Shown: piece after piece, positions 1-7,506 of the stretch
Layout of the letters: each line of letters begins with the position of its first letter
How positions within the stretch are numbered: position 1 is the first letter of the stretch
From: Fidelibacterota bacterium UBA6531
Lineage (GTDB): Bacteria > Fidelibacterota > Marinisomatia > Marinisomatales > TCS55
Assembly: GCA_002436185.1 (NCBI GenBank)
Contig: DJKX01000011.1
Span: forward strand, 1 to 17,911
Direction of reading: 5' to 3'
Length of the DNA stretch: 17,911 bases
Notes under the pieces: model-generated
Databases searched by the model: none
What the model was told of the DNA's origin: nothing
Seen by the model: only the letters and a program-made list of their open reading frames with translations
Translations under genes and position numbers: made by a program

Positions 1-1376
1 AAACATGATCCAGGGGTACCGTAAAAAGCATCGCCAAGGCAGGGGGAGTTTCGTATTGTCATCCCTGCATAGTCACTGAATCCTTCACCCATCCCTGAAG
101 TATATGGAGAATCAAAAGGTTCGTATGCAAATTGGGTAATACCATGCTGGTATTCGTGGTAAATGACATCAGCCATTTGATCTGTAGCACTGCAGCCCCC
201 GCCAGCTGAAAACATATTTATACCAATTCCATTCCAATAAGCATTGCAAGGCCAGAGGTTGTCTTCCGAACCAATATTGACAGCCGCCGGCATGATATAA
301 TCAACTCCATCAAAAAAATTATCAATGTTCTTGATCCAATCATGGATCAGATTGGCATGAAAATACGTATCCCGTTCACCAGCCAGAGAATTAAGGTTGT
401 CAAAACGAACATTGAATGTATCTCCGGGGGTTACTGTTGAACTCACATAAGCATCACTGACATTACTGGCATTTACATTAAGATATGAACCCAGTAATTC
501 TACAGCTACTGTTCGCTGATCGGTACCTGCCTCAATACTATAATACCCATATTCGTCAGTATATGTGTCACCAACTCCAGACACAACTACTTTAACATCT
601 TCAATAGGTCGTTGTGTTTCTGTCCCGTAGGGGACATCCTTTACCATTCCTGTAATAATTCCCTGAATCTCCAACTCTTCCACTCGATCAAAGATAGAAA
701 AGATTTCCCCACTATGCGCGTCCACCCAAATCAAATAATTACTGACAGAACGTTCAAAACGGTTGGGATCGCTATGATGAACAAAGAGCCCTAACCTCCA
801 AGCCAGTCGGTATTCTCCGAGACGATGTGCATAAATAAACAGCTCAGGTTCATTAATAATGAAATCTTCATTACCCAAATCAAATTCTATTTCTCCTTCA
901 GCCAAAAGGAGCGCCACGTCACTACCAATGCTTGGAGTTACGTTTATATTTATGTCCGGGTACGTATCTGCGCCAAACCATACAAGATTATTTTTACTAT
1001 ATCGAAAATCTATTCGCGATTGGTAAACAGGAATGTGTTCGAATGTTTGACGGAAAATAACATAATCTACCTGTCCATAATTTTCATGGACCTCAAGTTT
1101 GATTTCATCTCCAGGCATTCTGAATATCTCCGGATTTTCATCAATATATTTTATAGAGCGACGTTGAAAATCTAATTCCTGATCATGTGGATCGTTTTGG
1201 GGGATAATTCTATGAGCTGAACCCAATGCATCATCAACGTAAATAATACTTTTTTCTCCAAATTCAGCTTGGATATGCGCAGCTGAAACAGGTCCAAAAT
1301 GATTGGGTGGTGACACTTCTGAATCGGCGCCACGAAGCGAAAATAAAAGGGATAATATTAAAACGGTATTTTTCAT
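1..1376 (-). CDS. Secreted gluzincin (M36/M4-like) metallopeptidase precursor, C-terminus cut by window edge
   Basis: The reading frame is open from an ATG at 1376-1374 to the left edge, giving 458 codons without a stop. Residues 1-17 look like a signal peptide (MKNTVLILSLLFSLRGA). Residues about 60-230 resemble the propeptide of fungalysin/thermolysin-type enzymes; RQTFEHIPVY (109-118) fits the FTP propeptide signature. Residues about 237-300 resemble a carboxypeptidase-regulatory-like beta-sandwich (ITGMVKDVP, then DEYGYYSIEAG). The catalytic part carries the zinc motif HEYQH (407-411), followed by GMGEGFSDY with the third ligand Glu431, 20 residues after His411. It should be a secreted zinc endopeptidase activated by propeptide removal. 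Its start overlaps the stop of pcm by 4 nt (ATGA), so the two are probably cotranscribed and coupled. The M36-versus-M4 assignment is uncertain because the C-terminus is missing. Confidence 0.88.
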   Translation of the reverse strand, partial: MKNTVLILSLLFSLRGADSEVSPPNHFGPVSAAHIQAEFGEKSIIYVDDALGSAHRIIPQNDPHDQELDFQRRSIKYIDENPEIFRMPGDEIKLEVHENYGQVDYVIFRQTFEHIPVYQSRIDFRYSKNNLVWFGADTYPDININVTPSIGSDVALLLAEGEIEFDLGNEDFIINEPELFIYAHRLGEYRLAWRLGLFVHHSDPNRFERSVSNYLIWVDAHSGEIFSIFDRVEELEIQGIITGMVKDVPYGTETQRPIEDVKVVVSGVGDTYTDEYGYYSIEAGTDQRTVAVELLGSYLNVNASNVSDAYVSSTVTPGDTFNVRFDNLNSLAGERDTYFHANLIHDWIKNIDNFFDGVDYIMPAAVNIGSEDNLWPCNAYWNGIGINMFSAGGGCSATDQMADVIYHEYQHGITQFAYEPFDSPYTSGMGEGFSDYAGMTIRNSPCLGDAFYGTPGSC

Positions 1377-2014
1377 TTATTCACTAAACGCACAAACCTG
1401 ACAGGTAATGATGTTTGTTTAGTAACGTTTCCATTGCTGTCTTTACTTATGATACGCAGTGTTTGGCTGAACATTATTTTACCTACGGGAATGACCAGGA
1501 TGCCACCATTCGCTAATTGGTCCAGTAATGCCTTTGGAATTTTATTAGCTCCAGCGGTAACAATTATTCTATCAAAAGGAGCCTTTTGTTTATATCCATT
1601 CCAGCCGTTACCATGGACAACATCTACATTTGAATAGTCCAATTCCCTTAGCCGACGTTGAGCAGATTCCGCTAATTCTTTAATGCGTTCCAGTGAAATA
1701 ACATGTTTAGCTAAAGAAGATAAAACAGCTGATTGATAACCACAGCCGGTTCCTATTTCCAAAACGGAATGCTGATGTTCAACTTTTAAGACTTCCGTCA
1801 TAAATGCCACGATGTATGGCTGGCTGATGGTCTGGTCAAAACCAATGGGCAGGGGACCATCCATGTATGCTTCATCCCGCAAGTCTTCAGCCACAAAGAG
1901 GTGGCGGGGCACATCGCCCATGGTATCTAAAACACGATCATTTGTAATACCCCGCTGCCGGAGCTGGTTTTCCACCATATCTTTACGCATATTTTCTATA
2001 AATGGCTTGTGCAT
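1373..2014 (-). CDS. pcm: Protein-L-isoaspartate O-methyltransferase
   Basis: The 213-aa product matches the length and order of bacterial Pcm. This cytosolic enzyme uses S-adenosylmethionine to methylate isoaspartyl residues in damaged proteins, so that they revert to normal aspartyl bonds. Visible landmarks are VENQLRQRGI near the N-terminus (14-23), LPIGFDQTISQPYIVA (55-70, substrate and active-site loop), SAM-binding motif I LEIGTGCGYQ (85-94), APFDRIIVTAG (145-155) and the late NGGILVIPVG block (169-178). No clear Shine-Dalgarno precedes the ATG at 2014. ATGs at codons 9 and 13 are possible alternatives and would still keep the conserved region. Its stop overlaps the start of the metallopeptidase gene. 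Its 5' end faces the phosphodiesterase gene, leaving only about 45 bp for divergent promoters. Confidence 0.93.
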   Translation of the reverse strand: MHKPFIENMRKDMVENQLRQRGITNDRVLDTMGDVPRHLFVAEDLRDEAYMDGPLPIGFDQTISQPYIVAFMTEVLKVEHQHSVLEIGTGCGYQSAVLSSLAKHVISLERIKELAESAQRRLRELDYSNVDVVHGNGWNGYKQKAPFDRIIVTAGANKIPKALLDQLANGGILVIPVGKIMFSQTLRIISKDSNGNVTKQTSLPVRFVRLVNK

Positions 2015-2059
2015 CGTTACAGATTCAGTTCAATTTTAACAATCAATTTTAATCATTTT
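2015..2059. promoter_or_regulatory. Short divergent intergenic region between pcm and the phosphodiesterase gene
   Basis: About 45 AT-rich bases separate the two likely start codons. The 9-nt word CAATTTTAA occurs at 2031-2039 and again at 2044-2052, a 13-nt direct-repeat spacing. No convincing -35/-10 pair or ribosome binding site is visible for either gene. A shared promoter or operator here is an inference from gene orientation. Confidence 0.3.
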
Positions 2060-3289
2060 ATGAACTCCATGGGTAAAATACTCATTCTAATATTATTATG
2101 GATCTCCAGCCTTGAAGCAGAAAATAGATCCTATGTATTATTAGTATCTTTTGATGGCTTTCGGGCTGATTATCTGGATTGGTATGATACTCCGCACTTC
2201 GATCGTTTTGCAGAGCAAGGAGTAAAAGCGGATGGTCTGAAACCCGTTTTTGTATCCAAAACATTTCCAAATCACTATAGCATAGCTACAGGGATGTTTG
2301 TTGAAAATCATGGGATAATTGCAAATTATTTTTACGATACAAAACTGGACGAGTATTTCACGCTTTCTGACCGTTCGAAAGTAGAAGATTCCCGTTTTTA
2401 TGGAGGAGAACCCATTTGGGTTACTGCAGAAAAACAGGGAGTAAAAACTGCATCATATTTCTGGGCCGGTACCGAAGCTCCTGTGGGTGGTGTGTGGTCA
2501 AGTATCTGGAAAAGATACGATCATGATTTTCCATTTTCTGCGAGGATTGATTCAGTTGCAAAATGGTTCAGTCTCCCCAAGGAAAAACGCCCGCATTTGA
2601 TTATGTTGTATTTTCATGAACCGGATGATGCCGGACATCGCTATGGCCCGAAATCTGCAGAAGCAGAGGCGATGGTAGACTCAATGGATTTAATCATGGG
2701 AAACATTATGAAAACCATGGAATCGTTGGAAATATTTCCAAATTTGAATATCATTGCAGTTGCGGATCACGGCATGGCAGCCATCAGCCCGGAGCGGACG
2801 ATTGATTTATCTGATTATGTCAATCTATTGGGAATTAAACAAGAAGGGTCCGGTCCGTTTGCAATGTTGTATGGAGAGGATGATCAGAAATTAAACACCA
2901 TTGTAAAAAAATTAAAAAAGGTGCCCCATATGAGTGTATATAAAAAAGAGGATATTCCTGAACGGTATCATTATAAAAATCATTACCGTATCAAAGATGT
3001 ATTATTAGTGGCAGATGAGGGCTGGTTTATATTGGATAAAAAATATCATGGAGCAGATATATTTAAATTGAAATTTTTGCAAGGCGGTACTCATGGCTAC
3101 GATAATGAATTGAGAAGCATGCACGCAATTTTTCTGGCTGATGGGCCGGCGTTCAAAGATGGATATTCAAGACCATCACTGGAAAATATCCATATATACC
3201 CGCTGATAGCAGAAATTTTGGGATTAACACCTAATGATAAAATTGATGGCAATCTTGATAAGATCAGAGATGTTCTGATAGATCAATAG
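2060..3289 (+). CDS. Secreted ENPP-type phosphodiesterase/nucleotide pyrophosphatase
   Basis: The frame is open from 2009, but the ATG at 2060 (or 2069) is preferred because it puts a signal peptide (MGKILILILLWISSLEA) at the N-terminus; from 2060 the product is 409 aa. The fold is the alkaline phosphatase superfamily, type I phosphodiesterase branch. With numbering from 2060, the metal and catalytic residues are Asp32 (SFDGFRADY), nucleophile Thr68 in KTFPNHYSIATG, Asp189 and His193 in EPDDAGHRYGP, Asp236-His237 in ADHGM and His345 in GGTHGYDN. This is the full two-zinc set of ENPP enzymes, including the NHYSIATG block that is typical of ENPPs. It probably cleaves nucleotide or lipid phosphodiesters in the periplasm or outside the cell; the substrate cannot be read from sequence. 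Its stop overlaps the convergent neighbour by 7 nt. Confidence 0.9.
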   Translation: MNSMGKILILILLWISSLEAENRSYVLLVSFDGFRADYLDWYDTPHFDRFAEQGVKADGLKPVFVSKTFPNHYSIATGMFVENHGIIANYFYDTKLDEYFTLSDRSKVEDSRFYGGEPIWVTAEKQGVKTASYFWAGTEAPVGGVWSSIWKRYDHDFPFSARIDSVAKWFSLPKEKRPHLIMLYFHEPDDAGHRYGPKSAEAEAMVDSMDLIMGNIMKTMESLEIFPNLNIIAVADHGMAAISPERTIDLSDYVNLLGIKQEGSGPFAMLYGEDDQKLNTIVKKLKKVPHMSVYKKEDIPERYHYKNHYRIKDVLLVADEGWFILDKKYHGADIFKLKFLQGGTHGYDNELRSMHAIFLADGPAFKDGYSRPSLENIHIYPLIAEILGLTPNDKIDGNLDKIRDVLIDQ

Positions 3290-4737
3290 TCGATCTTAAT
3301 GTCGAGATACCGAATACTGAAATTGATATACATACCGGATGCATCCAGGGCAGGCTCGCCTCTTTCATCCCATTCAGCATCATAAGATTTTGAATCTTCT
3401 CCGTCGCCTTCATTGTATTGCCAATTTCCATGCACACCGGAACTGCTAACACCTGCTTGGAAAACGATATCCAGTTTGCGGTTCAGCATTATTTCAGTTT
3501 GTAAACCAATGTGTGAAGTTATTAAGAGTGTTGAAACGTTATGCTCTTTATCATCACTGCGAAATACGACATTAAACGGGACATCAGCCGTAACACATAA
3601 ATTGAATTTTGGTGTATAGAGAAAACGATAAATAAATCCACCACCAATCGTAAACATTCCGTTACGTCTGTTGCGGCTGTCAATAATATTACCACCACCC
3701 AAAAAACCATTGAAAGACCAACGGTTGAAAGGCTTTAATTGAAAGGAAATACCTCCCCGGTCAAACCCTGATTTTTCAAAGTTATAAGAAAAGTATAATC
3801 CCGATGCTACTGTGGGAGGATGAATCATTTCCACTGCTTTATAGCCTTTTTTAACCCGTCCCCATTTTCGCACAATTTTACCGGTGCTTGCGTCACCACT
3901 GACCCTATCAATTCGGATCAGGCCTACAGATCGACCGGGTATAATTACTTCACGGTCTTTTAATGTTTTCTTTTTGTCCAGGCGGGAAATTTCGTAAACA
4001 ATGCCTTTTTTGACTCCCATTTCCGAACCAAGATACAAGGTAACATTGCTGCCATCTACATCTAACACTTCTGAAGTAATCGTGTATAATTCTCTGAGCG
4101 ACCGGGAAACGTTCCAGCGTACAATAGTTAAAGCTTTGGATAGAGATTCACCGCGACTTCCCCCGGTATGCATTGCACTGATTGGGAATGTGTTCAATGT
4201 TTTACCTGATTCTATATCTAGAAAAATGATATCAGCATGAATAATTGTTTGCATATTATAAGCATAAGGTTCTTCTTCTTTTGGAGTGGTTGCAGAACGT
4301 ATAGCTCCTTTAACCGATTCATAAACCACCATTTCCCAAAAACCCCTGTCATCATTGTCCTCCTCCTCATCTTTATCCTCTGGAGGAATCCCTTTTTGAC
4401 TGAAATGGTTGATCTGTACTTTCATAGCTTCTTTTGCAGAAGCGATACCTCCTAATTCAATGATGTCTTTTCCTGCTATAAATCCCGCTTGATGCAAAGC
4501 CAGCTCATTCAATATAGATTCAAGCTGATTTCGGTCTATCACTTCATAGCGCCCAAGCCTGGATGTAGCTTCGGCAACAATTTTAGAGATTTTACGATCT
4601 AACGCATCATCAGGTTTAGACTCATCCGCAGTTAATACAAGCAGGCGCTTCTTTTCATCAGTTATATCAGGAGCGATTTTTTGGGAAGCAACAAGAGAAA
4701 AGAAAATTATTGATAAAATGAGAATACGTTTATACAT
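3283..4737 (-). CDS. CsgG-like/FlgT_C-like exported protein with barrel-like C-terminal domain
   Basis: The 484-aa product starts with a signal peptide (cleavage near SLVASQ, about residue 18). Residues 30-215 resemble the CsgG/FlgT middle-domain fold: a central RLLVLTADES strand, RYEVIDRNQLESILNE (63-78), a helix, then ASAKEAMKVQINHF. An acidic insert (about 119-131, DEEEDNDD) breaks this domain. Residues 220-303 read like FlgT_C, with VLDVDGSNVTLYLGSEMGVKKG, then GRSVGLIRIDRVSGDASTGKIV. Residues 310-484 alternate aromatic and glycine-rich strands (SGLYFSYNF, GGGFIYRFLY, ASGMYINFSIRY) and end in Tyr, as outer-membrane beta-barrels often do. CsgG-type domains act in envelope secretion or assembly complexes; the role here is unknown. 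It is the last gene of the run, 66 bp after its neighbour. Domain assignments are by eye. Confidence 0.7.
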   Translation of the reverse strand: MYKRILILSIIFFSLVASQKIAPDITDEKKRLLVLTADESKPDDALDRKISKIVAEATSRLGRYEVIDRNQLESILNELALHQAGFIAGKDIIELGGIASAKEAMKVQINHFSQKGIPPEDKDEEEDNDDRGFWEMVVYESVKGAIRSATTPKEEEPYAYNMQTIIHADIIFLDIESGKTLNTFPISAMHTGGSRGESLSKALTIVRWNVSRSLRELYTITSEVLDVDGSNVTLYLGSEMGVKKGIVYEISRLDKKKTLKDREVIIPGRSVGLIRIDRVSGDASTGKIVRKWGRVKKGYKAVEMIHPPTVASGLYFSYNFEKSGFDRGGISFQLKPFNRWSFNGFLGGGNIIDSRNRRNGMFTIGGGFIYRFLYTPKFNLCVTADVPFNVVFRSDDKEHNVSTLLITSHIGLQTEIMLNRKLDIVFQAGVSSSGVHGNWQYNEGDGEDSKSYDAEWDERGEPALDASGMYINFSIRYLDIKIDY

Positions 4738-4803
4738 AATGCGCTGAGGTAACCAAAAATTTATAACAATTCAATGTATGTGTTTGTGTTGAATATCACA
4801 GAA
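4738..4803 (-). other. Intergenic gap between the barrel-like protein gene and the CsgG-like gene
   Basis: This is the largest gap inside the 13-gene minus-strand run (66 bp), so it is the best internal place for a separate promoter for the CsgG/FlgT-like gene. It is AT-rich, with a GT-rich stretch on the plus strand. I see no hairpin followed by a T tract and no clear promoter elements. Confidence 0.3.
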
Positions 4804-5487
4804 TTATTTCCGCCAGCTAAGTGAAATGTAATACGACTGTGGATATTGTTTGGTTTCAGTATAATAATCCTGTTCAACACCAGCAATAAGCGCCAGGGAT
4901 TTATTTATTTGGTAAGTTAGTTCAGCAAAGAATTGAAAACGTGACAGATCAGAATCCACCGCATCGCTAATCTGTTTGAACCACTCTGCATCAACCTTTG
5001 AACTTATTTTTTTCATATCATGATCCCAGAAAATCCCTCCCTTTAGATATGATGTTTTGCGCGTATCATTCAAATAATCTGACATATCATAGGCATGACC
5101 AATTTCAGCATGAACAAGACCCTCCTCGTAATCGTTAATAAAATACCCAAACCCCTGATTGAAATGGTAACGCAGATCCAACTCCGCTCGGGTATTCTTC
5201 TGATAGGAAACAGTCGTAAAATTGTACAATCTGCCGCTGGGGTTATATTTAACACTGTTTTTGTAACGCAGGTAAACATACGAATCATCCCCGAGGCTGT
5301 AACCAAATAAACGCAGATCCTGAAACGTGCTTAATGTTTTACGGTTAACACGGTAATAAGCATGGCCTCCATTTATTCCTTGATCGTGGGATAATCCACT
5401 TCGAGCGTATTGAGACCAAACGGCTGTATCAGTGTCTTCTGCTCCAGACAGCGAAGTGATAGTGAGGAATATTAATAAAAATCTCAT
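4804..5487 (-). CDS. Predicted outer-membrane beta-barrel protein (DUF481/YaiO-like by eye)
   Basis: The 227-aa product has a signal peptide (MRFLLIFLTITSLSGA, cleavage before EDTD). The rest has no hydrophobic helix but repeated amphipathic strands rich in Tyr, Phe and Trp, such as DDSYVYLRYKNS, AELDLRYHFNQGFGY and RFQFFAELTYQI, and it ends in YYISLSWRK. This is the pattern of a small outer-membrane barrel of roughly 10-12 strands. The ATG at 5487 overlaps the permease stop (ATGA, 5484-5487), so it is probably translated by coupling with the ABC permease. It could provide the outer-membrane side of that exporter or be unrelated. The family is not firmly recognised. Confidence 0.6.
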   Translation of the reverse strand: MRFLLIFLTITSLSGAEDTDTAVWSQYARSGLSHDQGINGGHAYYRVNRKTLSTFQDLRLFGYSLGDDSYVYLRYKNSVKYNPSGRLYNFTTVSYQKNTRAELDLRYHFNQGFGYFINDYEEGLVHAEIGHAYDMSDYLNDTRKTSYLKGGIFWDHDMKKISSKVDAEWFKQISDAVDSDLSRFQFFAELTYQINKSLALIAGVEQDYYTETKQYPQSYYISLSWRK

Positions 5488-6245
5488 TGCTTGATTTTTT
5501 TACCACTTTTCATTAACAAAATTGCAGCTGTTGTAAATAAAATGGTCATAAATAGAGCCATGAGAAAACTGTTTAATGGCGACGAGTCATACACTCCAAG
5601 TACTGTATAGCGAATGCCATTAATCATATAATATATTGGATTTACCAATGATAAATGTTGAGCCCAATCCGGTAACATGTGAATGGAGTAAAATATGCCG
5701 CCTAAAAAACTCAAAGGTGTTAAAAAGAAATTTTGCATCATGGCCAGTTGATCCCATGTATCGGCTAATTGCCCCAGCAATAAGCCCATGCTTGAAAATG
5801 CCCAGGAAACAAGGAAAATAAATCCAATGGTTGCTAGGGGCTGTTGGACGGGCATGTCTATGAGCAATACTCCTAATAGTAAAACCAATATTCCATTCAC
5901 CATTCCCCGGACAGCACCGCCGATGATATATGCTAAAGAAAGTTCTAGGCTTGATAAAGGGGCGGTTAGAATATCGGGTAACTGTTGCAGGAGTTTCATC
6001 TGTAACATGGATGAGGAAGCATTGGAACTGGCATTTGTGAGTGTATTCATCATAATCAATCCAGGCAAAATAAAGAGGGTATAAGGGACACCATCGATTT
6101 CCTTAATGCGTTGTTCAAGGGTAAAACCAAAAATTAAAATATATAATCCCGATGAAATGAGCCCAGGTAAAATTGTTTGTCGATAAACTGAAAAAAATCG
6201 CCCCACTTCTCTTCTTGTTAGAGTATATAATCCAATCCAGTTCAT
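5484..6245 (-). CDS. ABC-2 type transporter permease
   Basis: A 253-aa integral membrane protein of the ABC-2 permease family (YadH/drug-exporter type). The frame is open further upstream to 6335, but those 30 codons lie inside the ATPase gene and have no membrane or family character. The ATG at 6245 gives the typical start MNWIGLYTLTRREVGRFF and lies 8 nt beyond the ATPase stop. Six hydrophobic segments are visible, including LISSGLYILIFGFTL, FILPGLIMMNTLT, GILVLLLGVLLI, FIFLVSWAFSSMGLLLGQ and ALFMTILFTTAAILL. The PLSFLGGIFYSI segment before NPIYYMINGIRY is characteristic of the family. With the ATPase it should form a homodimeric exporter; the substrate is unknown. It is coupled to the following barrel gene by ATGA. 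Confidence 0.87.
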   Translation of the reverse strand: MNWIGLYTLTRREVGRFFSVYRQTILPGLISSGLYILIFGFTLEQRIKEIDGVPYTLFILPGLIMMNTLTNASSNASSSMLQMKLLQQLPDILTAPLSSLELSLAYIIGGAVRGMVNGILVLLLGVLLIDMPVQQPLATIGFIFLVSWAFSSMGLLLGQLADTWDQLAMMQNFFLTPLSFLGGIFYSIHMLPDWAQHLSLVNPIYYMINGIRYTVLGVYDSSPLNSFLMALFMTILFTTAAILLMKSGKKIKQ

Positions 6246-6253
6246 ACCACGTA

Positions 6254-7177
6254 TCAATTGATCCCCTTGCCCGTGAGATTCAAAAACACATCCTCCAATG
6301 AAGATTTTTCTGTAGAAACACTGTGGATATGACATCCGTGGTTGGATAATATTTGAATTATACTAGCCATGACTTCTTCAGGATCGCGAACGGTGAAATG
6401 AAGCCGGTTATCTTCAAGCATAAATGAATAATCGGATAACGCTTTGTTTAATTCATCATTCCATCCGGTAATGTGAACATTGATTCCTGCTTTTCCTAAT
6501 TCCCTAGTTAGATCCGCAGGTGACCCTTCTTTAATGATTTTCCCTTTATCAATTATACCTACTTTTTCGCAGAGTAATTCAGCTTCTTCAATATAATGGG
6601 TAGTTAGCAAGATGGTTTTTCCGTTTTGGTGGAGTTCTCGCAAATAATCCCAAAGTTCATGGCGCAGTTCAACATCGACGCCAGCCGTAGGTTCGTCCAG
6701 AATGATAATTTTGGGATCATGTACCAATGCTTTTGCCAACTGGTAACGGCGTTTCATACCGCCGGATAGTTGGCGTAATCTTGATGAACGTTTTTCCTGA
6801 AGTCCTAAACGATCTAATAATTCTTCCACTCGTGGTTTAGCCTTATGTTTGGTTATACCATAATAACCAGCGTGGAAATAGAGCAATTTTTCAATGGGGA
6901 AGAACCAATCTATCGGTAGTTCCTGGTGAGCAATACCCAGTTGTGATCGGGTAAACCGATAATCTTTTACAGTATCTTTTCCATAGATTTTTGTAATACC
7001 CTGATTTTTTAATACCAAGCCGGATAAAATATGAATCGTGGTTGTTTTACCTGCGCCGTTGGGTCCCAGTAAACCGTAAAACTGACCATCTTCAATTGTC
7101 AGGTCAACCCCACAAAGAGCCATCGTATCTTCATAGGATTTATGAAGACCGGAAATATGAACTGCAGAATTATTCAA
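6254..7177 (-). CDS. ABC transporter ATP-binding protein (ABC-2 exporter)
   Basis: The 307-aa nucleotide-binding subunit carries every ABC motif: Walker A GPNGAGKTT (38-46), a Q-loop glutamine near 85 (AHQE), signature LSGGM (137-141), Walker B IIILDEP with Asp161-Glu162, and the switch His194 in TTHYIEEAE. The C-terminal 90 residues form the regulatory extension common in DrrA/CcmA/YadG-type ATPases. It should energise the permease encoded next to it. The start codon is TTG (7177-7175): a TAA lies directly upstream in frame, and the next ATG (codon 19) would remove the first strand. TTG overlaps the stop of the upstream 107-aa gene as TTGA, which points to coupled translation. Confidence 0.93.
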   Translation of the reverse strand: MNNSAVHISGLHKSYEDTMALCGVDLTIEDGQFYGLLGPNGAGKTTTIHILSGLVLKNQGITKIYGKDTVKDYRFTRSQLGIAHQELPIDWFFPIEKLLYFHAGYYGITKHKAKPRVEELLDRLGLQEKRSSRLRQLSGGMKRRYQLAKALVHDPKIIILDEPTAGVDVELRHELWDYLRELHQNGKTILLTTHYIEEAELLCEKVGIIDKGKIIKEGSPADLTRELGKAGINVHITGWNDELNKALSDYSFMLEDNRLHFTVRDPEEVMASIIQILSNHGCHIHSVSTEKSSLEDVFLNLTGKGIN

Positions 7178-7497
7178 TTATCTAAATCAAAGCCAATCTT
7201 TGAATCAAAAGGACTGGGAAAGTCAAAGCCTTGTACATTGGGAAAATGCACAATGGATGATATATAAGCCCAGGCGATCAATATGGATGCTTTTACTGTT
7301 TTGAAAGCATTTGGATCATCTTCTGAAGTATCAGGCAGCCGGAAATCAGGGTTTTCGATCCAGACTCCATTTCCATCATAACCCACCACTTTAGCAAACA
7401 GTTTATTTTGTGTTATGCCCAATTCTTTTAGTGGTTCATTTTCAGTTAGTATCAGTAAGATAATGTCTCCTACTATATCTTCAATTTTCATCATCAT
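7174..7497 (-). CDS. Small uncharacterised protein (107 aa)
   Basis: I do not recognise a family. The product has no signal peptide or clear membrane helix and is acidic. An N-terminal helical, hydrophobic part (IEDIVGDIILLILTE) is followed by a beta-like stretch (LFAKVVGYDGNGVWIENPDF) and a second hydrophobic part (ASILIAWAYISSIVHF). The start has three ATGs in a row (7497-7489), preceded by AGGA about 5 nt upstream, one of the better ribosome binding sites in the window. Its stop overlaps the TTG start of the ABC ATPase. Position and tight coupling suggest a real gene, possibly a cytosolic accessory of the exporter or a structural DUF. Confidence 0.7.
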   Translation of the reverse strand: MMMKIEDIVGDIILLILTENEPLKELGITQNKLFAKVVGYDGNGVWIENPDFRLPDTSEDDPNAFKTVKASILIAWAYISSIVHFPNVQGFDFPSPFDSKIGFDLDN

Positions 7498-7506
7498 TAT
7501 TTTCCT

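Noticed and set aside
825..1175. 116-codon plus-strand ORF inside the metallopeptidase gene
   Set aside because: It is antisense to a frame with clear protease motifs; the product is low-complexity with no recognisable domain or ribosome binding site.
2009..3289. Phosphodiesterase start at 2009
   Set aside because: It would overlap pcm's start and put 17 to 20 polar residues before the signal peptide; 2060 or 2069 fits better.
3283..3289. Possible bidirectional terminator at the convergent gene ends
   Set aside because: The two stops overlap, and no hairpin with a T tract is visible on either side.
5484..6335. Longer permease reading frame starting at 6335
   Set aside because: The first 30 codons lie inside the ATPase gene in another frame and contain no permease-like sequence; the family-typical start is at 6245.
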